Of a stretch of 64,000 bases of DNA, positions 22,401 through 64,000 are shown one piece after another. A program made the translations under genes and the position numbers. Each line of letters opens with the position of its first letter. The stretch's first letter is position 1. The stretch spans positions 182,232,947-182,296,946 of the forward strand of contig NC_135783.1 in the NCBI RefSeq assembly GCF_051106095.1, read 5' to 3'. The notes beneath the pieces are model-generated. The model was not told where the DNA came from and ran no database searches. It was given only the letters and a program-made list of their open reading frames with translations. This stretch comes from Pogona vitticeps (taxonomy: Eukaryota > Chordata > Lepidosauria > Squamata > Agamidae).

Positions 22401-25400
22401 TAAAATGATGACTGGGCTGGGGCACCTCCCTTATGAAGAAAGGCTACAGTGTTGGGGCTCTTTGGAGAAAAAGTGCCTGACATGGAAATGTATAAAATTA
22501 TGCAGGGAATGGAGAAAGTGGATAGAGGGAAGCTCTTTTTCCTCTCACACAATACCAGAACCAGGGGACATCCACTTCAATTGAGTGTTGGGAGAATGAG
22601 AACAGACATAAGCAAATATTTCCTTACCCAGCATGTTAAGTCTGTGAAACTCCTTGCCAAAGGATGTGGTGATGGCATCTGGCCTAGAAGCCTTTAAAAG
22701 AAAATTGGACAGATGCCTGGAGGAAAAGTCCATCGCAAGTTGCAAGCCATGATAGGGGTGTATAATCTCCTGGTTTAGAAGGAAGGTACCTCAAAGTGCC
22801 AGATGCAGGGGAGGGGTATCAGGATACAGGTATCAAGTTGTCTCACGTGCTCCCAGAGGCATTGGTGGGGGCCACTGGGAGATACAGGAAGCTGGACTAG
22901 AGGGGCCCTTGGCCTGATCCCGTGGGGCTCTTCTTCTGTTCTTATGTAACCTGACCCTATCTCATAGAGCAGTTATGACAATAATGATGGGAAGAGAAAA
23001 GTTCTATATGCCACCTTGTGCTAAAAGTGTAAGTAAATTATTATGTCCCCAGCAACTCAGTGTTGCCAGGATTTTTGAAATGGAGTGCTTAGAAAATAGA
23101 ATATCAGCACAAATGACCAAAGCAGATAGGCCCAAGCAATGTTTCATGTACTGCATTTGAACACTCAAACCATATTTTAGGTATCTTGTTTATACTGGCA
23201 GCACAAGCTATTATTTAATGTGACATTGTATAGCTTGTTGAGTTCTGTGAGACTTTTGTAGTATGCTCTTGGGTTGATAACTGCTAATTTTTACCGCTAT
23301 CGCAGGAAACCCGTGAGAAAAGGATTCTGCAGTACCATGAAGAACCAAACACACCTCCAGTATTAGTAAGTCAAATGTTTTCAATTTAAAAACTGTTTTC
23401 ACTTGAGAGTTCTCTCTCTCTCTTTTTCTTTCTCTCAGTTGCAGCCCATTCTTGATGTTTGTTCACTTAAAATGTTCTATGGAATAATCTGCTTTGTACA
23501 ACAGGGTGGCTGGGGATTCTCGGACTTGTAGAGAAATGAGCTAATTTTTCCTTAGGTGTTTCTCCTGCCAAAGTATTATCATGCTTTAGTATGTAGTGTT
23601 CAAGCTCCCTTTCCACTTCTGGACAAAGTATGTATAACTGGAAGGAATATGAAATGGTCAATAAAGAGATGACAGCAGCCTCTGGCTATCCATGTTATCA
23701 GGGCCCATGTATATTCAGATGCGCAACATGTGGCCCTCCAGCTGTGACGGGACCACAACTCACATCAGTCAGAGAGCATAGCTAGTGCTGAGGGGTGGGA
23801 AATGGAATCTCCTAACCCCAACTGGAAGGCCACTAGTTGCCTCCCCTACCTCCCAGGTGTGTGTGATGCTTACCTAGTTGAATTTATATTGAATATTAAC
23901 TCGACCAGAGTATAAAACGTGTTCATTTAAAGCTGTAGGAATACAGGAAACTTCTCTGTACCTGTCAATGGCTCTTTGAGGTTGGCGAGAGGCGTCTGCC
24001 AGTGTAGGATGCTGAGAATCAAATTTTGGCCCTTCTTCCTCAGAGTCTTATATAGCCTGCCTCATAGTGAGAGACGAATATCTGCTATTCACATGGTGAA
24101 CATGGCGGTGGCTGCATTCCTGGTATACACTCAGCTTTGTGGGCTTTCAAACCTCAGCTGTCATTGCTTACATTTGGCAGAAAGCATCTTCCTTTGTGCT
24201 TGAAGGGGGAAGGAAAAGCATGTGCTTCTTCTTTATTTTAACTCTGCATTTTGCTCTTTACCCGTGAAGGGTTTACGTGAAGGATCACTGTTGCTTGTGG
24301 AAGGAGACAAAGCAACCTTGCAAGGAAAAACTGGAGCTCGACTGTTTGTGAGGTAAAAGGAGAACCCTATCCCTGCCACCATCCTGTAAATATGACCTTT
24401 CTCTGCATGAGTGCAAGTGTGATGAAGCAATTAAGAATATCAGACAAGGCCTGGGAAGACGTGGGTTTAAATCCTGTTTTCCCGTGAAGTTTGGGCCGGT
24501 CCCTTGTTTGCAGCCTGGCCTGCCTCACTTGGGTTCTTGGGAGGAGAACTCAGGAATGGTGGCAAGTCCTTGGTATCAAGTAACAAGTCCAAATCTTTGG
24601 TACTACGTCCTGGGTCCCAAACCCCCAAGTCTGAGCCCTTATTAAAACGAAGCTTTTCCCCCCAGAAAAAAAGGAGGGGTGAGTGGGTACCGAGTAACGA
24701 GCCAAGTCCAAGTCATTGGAGGTGGGGGGAAACCAAGTTGAGGTGCCGGCGTGACTTAAGTCTGACTTGACAACAAGTTCTGCACCTCGAGTCTCCAGCC
24801 CTGGACAAGGACTACCTACGTCACCAACCACTCGAAGGCCACCAGTTGCCCACCCTGATGTATGGTGATGTTTTGCTTTTTAAATTTGTCTTGAACGGTC
24901 TTGATGCAAAGGCAGGCTATATATATAAAATGTATCATAACATGCAGCCTCCACAAACTCCATTCTGAATCGTCAGTTCAGTGGTGGAGAAAGCTGGATC
25001 AGAACATTATATTGTTCAAGGGACAATAGCAAATGGCAACCCTAGCTAGCTACCAAAGTCAAGGCACACAATGCCACAGGCAGGTGCAATTTTGAAATGT
25101 GAAGCAGAAAACCCTGTGACTATCACTCCCCTCCTTGGCTTTAAAAATATCATGACAGCGGAGTAAATACCTGATTATTTGCTGCCTGGTTGGCTTGGAA
25201 ACGGAGATAAGCACCGCCCTCTAGAGTTGGACACGACTGGACAGTTGTCAAGGGAAACCTTTACCTTTTCGTGACACCTGATGTCTGCTGTCTAAGGCAG
25301 TTTTTGGTTCACTCTGCTGAACAGTAGGGTTGGCCCTAGGTGAGATGATGCAACCATAGCTCCTGGTGATCCATCTGGGATCAGTCCTGGCTTGTCTCTT

Positions 25401-26162
25401 CATTTTTTCCAGTTCTTACTACCTTTTCCACCCTTGGACATGTGGCACCTTAATTCAGGTCAATCCTAGTGGGGGGGGGGGGACCCAACGTGAGATAATC
25501 TCAGCACACTTATTTGCTGTGGAGACTTCTCCTCCTCAGCATCCAAGTCTTATTTCTCAAATAATTTGTGCAAGTGTTGAACAGCTGCTAGAAAAGTGTG
25601 GGCAACTTTGGAATGCCACAGTGTGCTCCAGGCCCATGAAATGCCTGGAAACAGCCCAAAAAGTTAGAAAAAGCAAAACCCAGAAGGGTCCTGGACATTC
25701 ACCAGTGCTTTTGACTTGGGGGGGGGGGCGCATGGCTGGGGGAGTCCATCTCAGTGGGGGGGGGGAATCGATTTTTTTGTAAAACAATAATACAAGTGTT
25801 TGCACTTGGAAGTAGGAGGGCTGCTGAAGGCACCACACTTTGATCACCCACGTACCAGGACATTACCTGCATGCATTACCTGTATTGCACCTCAACCTCC
25901 ACTTGATGAGAGCTGTTGCCACCAGCAGATTGTGTCCCAACCAGTTGAGCTTTAAATCCTCCCCCCCCCCCCCCAATGTTATGTGTGAGAAAGTAAAAGG
26001 AGAATAGCATAGGAAACCCCAAGAGTGCCCTCCAACACTTTGTGCTCTGAGTCAACACTCTTTCTGGAACATTGTCTTTTATGCAGAGGGAAGACCCCAA
26101 CAGAGCATGAACCTGGAACCGATTTCAGTTTCCTGTTGAATGAAGATCCTGAGAAGCTGTAA
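13153..26162 (+). CDS. AAD: Alpha-aspartyl dipeptidase (peptidase family S51, PepE-like), complete
   Basis: Cytosolic serine peptidase expected to hydrolyse dipeptides with an N-terminal L-aspartate. Exons: 13153-13265, 14670-14758, 16231-16305, 17345-17424, 19819-19992, 23306-23365, 24270-24352, 26087-26162, all with AG/GT borders and matching phases; total 750 nt, 249 codons plus stop. Visible motifs: [15 protein letters not shown] near the N-terminus, [12 protein letters not shown] around residues 90-101, the nucleophile elbow IGSSAGTN with Ser128, [10 protein letters not shown] with Asp143, and [10 protein letters not shown] with His165. The spacing Ser+15=Asp and Ser+37=His equals that of Salmonella PepE (S120, D135, H157). 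The closest family member I recall is the Xenopus alpha-aspartyl dipeptidase. It is head-to-head with CYP20A1 and converges on NBEAL1. No breaks are seen, so it should be functional. The call is from remembered sequence; the S51 family assignment is very secure, the exact substrate is by family. Confidence 0.94.
14345..14397. repeat. (GT)n/(CA)n alternating purine-pyrimidine tract
   Basis: GCGCGCGTGTGTGTGCACGC followed by ATGCGCATACACACACACAC; a mixed Z-DNA-prone dinucleotide repeat in intron 1 of the dipeptidase gene. Confidence 0.8.
14670..14758 (+). CDS. AAD: Dipeptidase exon 2
   Basis: Codes [18 protein letters not shown] and following residues to SLG; split codons at both ends. Acceptor TTTTCTCAG, donor GTAAGA. 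Confidence 0.94.
15640..15766. mobile_element. hAT-like palindromic MITE, copy A
   Basis: CAGTGGTTCCCAGCCTTGGG at the left and GGTTGGGAAACACGA at the right; flanked by GTCTCATG (15632-15639) and GTCTAATG (15767-15774). The arms fold on each other (CTTCTGGGAACTGCAGTCCA region). Confidence 0.75.
16231..16305 (+). CDS. AAD: Dipeptidase exon 3
   Basis: Codes [16 protein letters not shown] to AIFIG. Acceptor TTTCCCTTAG, donor GTAAAT. The phase joins exon 2 in a Gly codon. Confidence 0.93.
17345..17424 (+). CDS. AAD: Dipeptidase exon 4
   Basis: Codes the glycine-rich [18 protein letters not shown] segment and ends ...RVLE before the donor GTATTA. Acceptor TTCCTGCAG. Confidence 0.93.
18770..18908. 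mobile_element. hAT-like MITE
   Basis: CAGGGTTAGGCAAC at the left and GCCCATCCCTG at the right, flanked by ATTTAGAG and CTTTAGAT, a degraded 8-bp target duplication. Confidence 0.6.
18964..19294 (+). repeat. Sauria SINE, second copy, older
   Basis: Contains AACAGCGTTCCGTGTCTAG, CCCCTAGAATCGGACACAAT and ends CCTTTATTTACCTT. The target duplication TATTACATTTGTTA lies at 18950-18963 and 19295-19308. More diverged from the family than the copy at 3780. Confidence 0.9.
19819..19992 (+). CDS. AAD: Dipeptidase exon 5 (catalytic residues)
   Basis: Fifty-eight codons carrying Ser128 (GSSAG), Asp143 (TTNDMP) and His165 (NPHY). Acceptor TCTTACAG, donor GTAAAT. The exon is in phase 0 at both ends. Confidence 0.95.
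20724..20833 (+). repeat. MIR-like tRNA SINE, left half (split by a LINE)
   Basis: GTAGTGGCTAGAGCATTGGA and GATCTTGGGACAGTCATA match a common squamate tRNA-derived SINE. It stops at AACCTG, where the LINE begins; the second half starts at 22948. Confidence 0.7.
20834..22947 (+). mobile_element. CR1/L3-clade LINE, 5'-truncated and inactive
   Basis: The 3' 2.1 kb of a non-LTR retrotransposon. Reverse-transcriptase blocks are visible in several frames: [15 protein letters not shown] (near 21358), [17 protein letters not shown] (near 21736), [19 protein letters not shown] (near 21910), the catalytic region [10 protein letters not shown] (near 22003), then the C-terminal part. Frame shifts and a stop at 21534-21536 make it dead. 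The 3' end carries CTTGGCCTGATCCCGTGGGG then TTCTTCTGTTCTTATG. Flanked by the 6-bp direct repeat AACCTG (20828-20833 and 22948-22953). It lies in intron 5 of the dipeptidase gene. Confidence 0.88.
22948..23040 (+). repeat. MIR-like tRNA SINE, right half
   Basis: Continues the SINE broken at 20833: CTATCTCATAGAGCAGTTAT then ATGCCACCTTGTGCT and an AT-rich tail. Confidence 0.65.
23306..23365 (+). CDS. AAD: Dipeptidase exon 6
   Basis: Twenty codons, [20 protein letters not shown]. Acceptor ATCGCAG, donor GTAAGT. It follows the 3.3-kb intron that holds the CR1-type LINE. Confidence 0.94.
24270..24352 (+). CDS. AAD: Dipeptidase exon 7
   Basis: Codes [17 protein letters not shown] to ARLFV plus two bases. 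The acceptor is CCCGTGAAG after a pyrimidine-rich stretch, the donor GTAAAA. Glu201 lies near the position of the acidic residue proposed from PepE structure. Confidence 0.9.
24540..24803 (-). repeat. MITE-like repeat rich in CAAGTC words
   Basis: On the minus strand the right end reads CAGGGCTGGAGACTCGAGG, a hAT-like terminus. The interior repeats short words CAAGTC/CCAAGTC/AAGTCC many times. The left end was not located. Confidence 0.4.
25193..25268 (+). repeat. Sauria SINE 3' fragment
   Basis: GCACCGCCCTCTAGAGTTGG and GACACGACTGGACAGTTGTC to CCTTTACCTTTT match the 3' end of the SINE at 3780-4128; 5' part absent. Confidence 0.85.
26087..26162 (+). CDS. AAD: Dipeptidase exon 8 and stop
   Basis: Codes [17 protein letters not shown] to the C-terminal PEKL, stop TAA at 26160-26162. 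Acceptor TTATGCAG. Confidence 0.92.
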
Positions 26163-26645
26163 CGTGGGTTGGGAGTGAACCGAAGAGCGCCGTATGTCCC
26201 GGGCAGCTCCCTGGCTAGCAGAGAAAGAAATGTCTTATGGAGAGTGCAAAATCCTATGAACTTGAGGGCTATTGTCATCTCAAAAAAGGAGCCTGGCACC
26301 CGCTCCCAGGTTGAGTCGCAGCTTCTCACAGCACAGCTTCAGGATCTCTTTAAGTGGAAAAGCCTCAGCTTTAGAAAGTAACACAGCAAGAGTCCCTGGG
26401 TGAGCATGCCGTGTGCCTCCCTCTCACTCTCATAGCTGTTTACTGGAGGAAGGGCTTCCAAATCAGTTGGAAGGTCTACTTGAGCCTTGGCATCTCCTAG
26501 CACGGCCTGAGGCAAAGCCAGTAAACTGGGGGAAAGTGGTGGGAATCAAAAGGCCAGCAAGGACAGGATTTGTTCCCCTCCATCCTAGTCTGGCTCCGTA
26601 AGTTTTAAAAACTATTTTGCATTTAGCCGTTACTAAATCTCCAGA

Positions 26646-26651
26646 AATAAA
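26646..26651 (+). terminator. Candidate polyadenylation signal of the dipeptidase gene
   Basis: AATAAA lies 484 bp after the stop codon and is followed within 30 bp by a T-rich stretch. It is the first canonical signal downstream that I noticed; use is inferred. Confidence 0.45.
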
Positions 26652-27524
26652 TGAACAAGTGAAAGTTTTCCAATAGCTCTGTTTCAATGAAAGGAAAGAC
26701 ACAAGGGTTGCACTGACTTATTTGTTTTCCTGGCTGGTAAAGTCTCAGCTCTGGAAGAGAACCGAGGGGTGTTCTAAAGGAAGCGTTTGCTGTGGTGGGG
26801 ACAGTGTCTGTTACCTATGACAAGTTTTCCCACCCAACAAGGAACAGAAATATTGGAGATGGTGGCTGATCAAATAATAGGATATTTCCATCAACCAGCA
26901 AGCTAGGGGAGGTCGGGGTGGCTAAGGGAGAGGCTTCGTGCACCTTCCCTTTGGCCACTTTGTTCAGTCTGTTGCCTCATTTTGGCCAGTCTGGACTTGG
27001 CTTGCCAGAGACAGGTGGCTCCCTCCATTCTTCTTTCCTGCTTTGGTCACCCCCGCTTGGAAAAGGATGTCATGGTGCCATCCACTGGGCCACTGTAAGC
27101 ATTTGCCACAGGAAACATTTCAACACCCCTGTCTCTACCATAACCTCTTGCGTCTTCAGTACAGTCATTTTATCAGCAGCCATCTCCAACAATTCTCTTC
27201 CCTGTCAGGAGGCAGGCTTGTCGTAGGTAATGGGCACTGTAGAACCAAGTCGGGAAGCAGAATGACGGCGTTCAGCGCTTTGAGAAGCCTTTACTAAAGA
27301 GTGATGGAAGGCAACCCTTTTCTGTTCTGTGCTTGCTTGCAATACTCTCTCCCTGTCCTCCACAATTGGATCTTTCCCTTTTCAGTTGTCTCTAATGCCT
27401 CAGACCATGAGACCTTGTATGGTGATGGTGGGATTTCCCCCACCCCCAGCTCCATCCAGCTGGAGTCATGCAGGAGTAGCATGGATGGTTTGGCCACTGC
27501 TTCCAGTTTACTTCCAATTACAAG

Positions 27525-27690
27525 AAAGGATATTTCAACCCAACCTCAAGAGGAACTTCCTGATAGAAAGAGCTCTAGATTACCAAGGAAGGATTCTCCT
27601 TCGTTGGAGGATTTTAAACAGAAGCAAGATGGCATTTGTCAGAGATGCCCTACCTGTGCAGATTTCCTGTTTCGGGAGGGGATGATAATA
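27525..27690 (+). repeat. CR1/L3-type LINE C-terminal fragment
   Basis: AGGAACTTCCTGATAGAAAG and GATTCTCCTTCGTTGGAGGA then AGATGGCATTTGTCAGAGAT match the usual end of the CR1/L3 ORF2. Confidence 0.6.
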
Positions 27691-27969
27691 TGAGACACTC
27701 TTAGGATAATAGGAGACAAAGGTCCAAGGAAATTCCATTTAGGGAATAATGGAAATTAAGCCTTCTGGGCTCAGAAACATTATACCCAATAATGGGAATG
27801 GATGTATCCATCTGGATTATAGACTTAATTTTCTGCCCAGTGTGTCCTAACTTAATCACAGGGCTGGAGCCTTGCCAGAAACATTGGTACTAGAACTAAG
27901 CAAGATCTGTTGCAGGAAGGCTCAGGAGGAAGGTGGGTGGCCTGTTTCTGTTCTCTCTGGCTGGAGGCA

Positions 27970-28080
27970 CCTGGCAACAATTTATTTATTTATTTGATTT
28001 ATTTATTTGATTTATACCCCGCCTATCTGGACTACCAGACCACTCTAGGTGGCTGACCACTACCAGACCACTCTAGGCCA
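27970..28080 (-). repeat. LINE/SINE tail with (TTTA)n and a short tandem duplication
   Basis: TTTATTTGATTTATACCCCG and CCTATCTGGACTACCAGACC are typical of reverse-oriented squamate repeat tails. CTACCAGACCACTCTAGG occurs twice in tandem. Confidence 0.55.
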
Positions 28081-28499
28081 ACAAGAGGATCTGTTGTCCC
28101 TTTCCAAGAATCTTTTGTTCCATACTACTTTTTAAAGACTTCACAGATAGAAATTGACTTCATCACTCAGTTTATCCTGCCTTTTAGCATTCTGCCTCAT
28201 CCAAAGTTCCTGCCTTAAGTCTTGCCTGTCCCGATTTAATGCCTTGATCTATAGTGTGTGAGGTGCAGCCAGTGTGGCCCATTCAAATCCTCCCATTCAG
28301 GTGTTTTTTTTTTTTGCACCTCTTCCTCTTCAGCATAAATGTAACTTGATTTTACATTTGGCATATGATGTTGCAGGTTGGACTGTAGAGGTAAAATCCA
28401 TCTGTAGACATACCTCCACGGGGGTTGGGGGGGAGAAAGAAGGTGGTGGGAAAACCTTGCCATCTTCATTAAGAGACCAAGGACATGTTTCTTTTGTAT

Positions 28500-31400
28500 T
28501 TAATTGGTTTCAGACCCTTCCGTTATATACAAACCTAATTTTGACAATCCAATTCTATGTACAAAGTAAGCAAGCATTTTTAAAAAGGGTTAAATTACAA
28601 ATCTGTAAATCCTACAAAGTGCAAATTTTAAAACATTTTCCACCATGCTGTACAGAAAGAAATTCAATGTTAGCCAATATACATATGTACATACAAGCTC
28701 AACATTATTAAACCATACCACTAGAACATTAAAATAATACAAATAGTATATTATTTAACCTCAAAAGCACCCCGAAAAAGAGGAAATGTATTGCACAGAA
28801 GACTAACAGAATTTTTTTTTTGACATTACATGAAGGCTAGTTGAAACTAACTATATCAAAACACTTCTACAATAAATTTGAAGGCATTTTTGGCATTAAA
28901 ATCTGTTTGTAATCAATCACAGTTGCACGAGCAGAATAATCAGTATGAGACCATCATTTGCCTCCATATACATAAGGCGTAGTGTTCCGTTTCTACCATA
29001 TGTGTAGTGTTTGAAGCAAATGCAGAGGCACCCATTAAGTGATTTTTAAAAAATAAATCTGTTTACTAGCAGCACAATTTCCAAGGCAAGTTACTGATTA
29101 TCCACAAGACCTATCATTCTAAACTACTGTGCAGTACGTCCTCCTTGTGTGTGTGTGTGTGTGTTATTTTAATTTTTGCAGCATCAAAATGAATAAAGAA
29201 GATGCACAATAACAGGCAAGTAAGAGGGCATTTTTGAAAGTAACAACAAAGTGATATCTATTAAGACAACAATGGTTGTTACTTTTCTAAAACAATAGTG
29301 ACAATGACTCTCAGGCCCCCCGGCTAGCATGACCAAATTGGTTGCAGGAGGGCATGTTGATTGGGGGGGGGGAGGGAATTCTGGGAAGTGAGGTTCCAGG
29401 AACTACGTTTTCCAGGCTCTATAAAAGAACACTAGGCTAGCTATGCGTACTCACTCCCTTCCGAAGCTAAATTTAGTACCTCCACAATGACGAATTGCAC
29501 CAATAAATAAAAGCCCACCCCCATGGGCTTTCCCAGTATGACTCCTGCTAAGATAATATTTCTATTACTGGGGAAAGTAGAGACTACCAAGTAATTAAAT
29601 GCTAAGACCAGTTTGATCTTGTTTGGTTTTTCCAAACAACCCACCCACAAAACATCAAGAGATATTGAAATGTTACCATCTGCCACAGGCACCTCAGATA
29701 GCTAATCTGATCCCTGTTTGGTATCCAGCTTCCAGAGAAACTCCCACAAGGAAGGAAATTCCCCCTTTGGAGCACTCTTGACAGAATGCAAAACACCCTA
29801 GCCTCCTTCCAACATAAGTTTAAAACTGCTTAACTTAACCCTCTTGGTTTCAGTGGGCATGGCTTTTGCCTGTGAAATACAGTCAAAATCAGTCGCACCA
29901 GGTGCATAGGTGTACTTCTTCCCACTCTTTAAAATACACTTACATCAAACTCTGAAAGTACTAGTACAGCCCAACTTCAGTTTGCAAAGTTCCCTCTCTC
30001 CCGGTGTAAAAGTGACTGCTCTTGTCAGCATACCAGTGACTACGGGAGAAGGGATGCCTTATGGTGTTGGGTCACATATCTATGCCCTAGAATTAAGTGA
30101 ACACTGTGCTTCAATACTTTATCTAATATGCAGAAGAAATGCATAGACATCTCCCTTTACGCCTTCACATACCTTTTCCATGTATAGACTCACACCCCAA
30201 AAACCAGATGCTATATAGAGACCTGTACCTGTTAAACAGATGAGCCCTTGATGACTCAAGCATAGTGTATAAATAAAAACAGCACATGATGATCCTACTG
30301 TTTCAATTTCAACTACAGTAACTGTTTTTGTGACTGTGGGGAACTCGATCTGTTTCCCCTCTAATTCTGAATACCTGGAAGGAGTTCTTCCTTTTGGGAG
30401 CAGATTCAGGAGTGTCCTGCTACCACCGTTAAGAAATGGGCCACACGGTTCTCCCCTTCTATTCATTTGCAAGCATTAACAAACCAACTTGTGACAGCTA
30501 AAAAGTATAACAGAGACGTCTCTTAAGTAACTGGCCTGAGCAGAGACAGTTAATACAATAACAACAATGTGTAGCAATAAATACCAAACAAATACATCTA
30601 AACAATATACTGTACAAGTGATACTGTATCTCCCAAACTACTTTGATTCCCTCCCATCTAGAACCTTTAGTATTTAAGTTCAGATTTCTGGAATTAAGGC
30701 GGCTTTGGCACATCAGTTCTCTCTGAGCCCCCAAACACTTTGAATTTCAAGCTAGCTTGAGATTTATAAACACAAACTGTGCATGAGCAGTTTGTGTTTA
30801 CTCTGAAAGAAAAAGAGAGAGCGGGGAGAAATTAACTGCAAAATTTTGCTGCAGATGGTCACTGCACTGAGAAATCAGATCACTGGATCATGGACTTCAG
30901 TTTGCAAGGATGTCTGAATGTCAGTAGTCACAGGCAAATGAAGTGAATGTCCCAAACCTTGCATTTACAGAGGTAACAATTGACCTGAAAATCTTGGTCA
31001 GCATCTAGTGAGTTTTGTCCACAAAGCGTGAAAACCTCTATTTCAAAGATTATCTACCTACGATTGCTAGGATTCACATGTGAATGTCAGTTATCTATCA
31101 AATTTTTCAGGTTCCCAGTAAGACACATACAGGGGCGCCAAGGTTCCCTCTAAGCTGGGTGCATGCGCGCATGTGCATGCCTATGCCTCCTCGTGTGCTA
31201 CTGTCTTCCTCTGCACAGCAATCATATTAGGTTCTAGTCATGATGGAACCCTGCATGCAGGGGTGAGGCAGAGTCACACACACACACAGGGGCAAAATCA
31301 TGCACAAGAGAGGCAGAGCCCCACCCAGCAGAGCTGAAAGATAGAGGGTATGATAATGTGTGCACTTACTGTATGTTTGGGGATGAAATAGCTTATTGCT

Positions 31401-31589
31401 TCCATTTATAACATTTTAATTATAAATACCTATAGATTGTACAGGCTAATTCTCATTATGTGCCTCTGGAAATCGTGCTGCTGCTCCAATCTAAGAAAGT
31501 GAGGAGATATGATTGAAAAACTGATCAGAAGATTAAATAAATTTATAGAAAATCCCTTCCCCCCCCTCAAGAGAAGGCAGGAGTGGAAA
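28500..31589 (-). other. NBEAL1: Probable 3' UTR of NBEAL1
   Basis: About 3 kb downstream of the stop codon is AT-rich and carries fewer recognisable repeats than the introns. The 3' end is uncertain. No strong AATAAA is seen on the minus strand here; ATTAAA (TTTAAT on plus) occurs at 28499-28504 and near 29170. A repeat-like patch at about 31130-31340 and a (GT)n run at 29148-29163 are included. Confidence 0.5.
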
Positions 31590-63292
<31,703 letters not shown>

Positions 63293-63724
63293 CTAGAGAG
63301 AAGTGTTGCAAATAAATCTGACAGAAATCTAGGCACCAATGAGGCTTTTAAAAGGACGTAAGAAATATGTCAAACTAGAACAATAACAATCCAGAGTACA
63401 AGAGACAGGCAGAACCAAAACTATTCTTTTGGGTTATCAAAAAAACAAAAACAAAGGTTCACTCGATCCTATGCATTCGCCATCAGTCACTTAAGCAAAG
63501 GCATCCCACACAACCCTAGGAGTGAATGTCAAAGGCAGATACGAGACTCAGCCAGCTCTCCGGCTGTTGTTTGCAACTCCTGTCATCCCCCATCACTGCC
63601 TAAAGCTGATATGAGTTGAAATCCAACAGTATCTTCAGTCACATGGCCCCTACCCACTAGATTACGGAGCCACTCCCAGAGAAGACTTAGAGGTATATGT
63701 ATGTACGGTCCTGTAACATCTTCC

Positions 63725-63878
63725 CATATCATCATCATCTTAAAATTGCAGAACTGGAAGGGATGCTGTGGATCATCGACTCCAACCCCTGTCAAGGAGG
63801 CACAGTGGGGAATTGAACTCCCAACCTCTGGCTCTCTGCAGCCAGATGCCTAAACTAATGAGCTATCCAGTACTTTTC
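63725..63878 (-). repeat. tRNA-derived SINE (antisense)
   Basis: On the minus strand: TAGCTCATTAGTTTAGGCAT, GGTTGGGAGTTCAATTCC (B-box-like), then GGGGTTGGAGTCGATGATCC and CCCTTCCAGTTCTG. Different 3' body from the SINE at 34175 but a similar head. Confidence 0.75.
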
Positions 63879-64000
63879 TGACCCTATTAGTACTGTAACA
63901 GATATTGGTAAATAGAAGAAATTTGTAAAAGAAGCAATGTTCAATTTTCAGTCCTGGAGAATTCTATTCCAAATTTCTGCCACCAGTTATGGACTAGACA

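Larger units (their letters stand above)
26163..28499. other. Intergenic region between dipeptidase gene and NBEAL1 3' end
   Basis: Contains the dipeptidase 3' UTR, a CR1/L3 fragment (27525-27690), and an AT-rich LINE/SINE tail (27970-28080). No other gene is seen; the two genes converge here. Confidence 0.6.

Overview
The window is vertebrate nuclear DNA, most likely from a squamate reptile (a lizard). Evidence for this is two near-complete Sauria-type SINEs with target-site duplications plus a third fragment, a BovB/RTE fragment, CR1/L3- and L2-type LINEs, many hAT- and Tigger-like MITEs, and a young Ty3/gypsy element. Host genes are interrupted by introns, so they were rebuilt exon by exon from splice signals, reading phase and protein family similarity recalled from memory.

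Layout. 1-12,748 (minus strand): the first three coding exons of CYP20A1; the rest of that gene is expected beyond the left edge. Its third intron holds the gypsy element (4,663-9,979), itself inserted into an older tRNA-type SINE. 12,749-13,400: a GC/CpG-rich stretch that looks like a shared, divergent promoter. 13,153-26,162 (plus strand): a complete eight-exon gene for an alpha-aspartyl dipeptidase (peptidase family S51), 249 codons, with the catalytic Ser, Asp and His in place. 26,163-about 28,500: intergenic. About 28,500-64,000 (minus strand): the 3' part of NBEAL1 (neurobeachin-like 1), with 23 coding exons from 63,292 down to the stop at 31,590 plus a long 3' UTR. These exons encode 954 residues: a pre-PH segment, the PH-BEACH domain, the whole BEACH domain and the C-terminal WD40 region. 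The 5' part lies beyond the right edge.

NBEAL1 and CYP20A1 are also neighbours in the same orientation in human (2q33). The dipeptidase sits between them, head-to-head with CYP20A1. The three genes have no evident common pathway: NBEAL1 is a BEACH-family membrane-traffic scaffold, CYP20A1 an orphan microsomal P450, and the S51 enzyme cleaves N-terminal aspartyl dipeptides. The shared feature of CYP20A1 and the dipeptidase is their promoter region.

Items most worth a second look are a perfect 46-bp inverted repeat in an NBEAL1 intron, the S51 dipeptidase locus, the gypsy element with an unusual order of pol parts, a MITE family with GAGATGGGC-type ends carrying an array of inverted subrepeats, an alternative open NBEAL1 C-terminus, and several nested insertions whose target-site duplications can be read directly.
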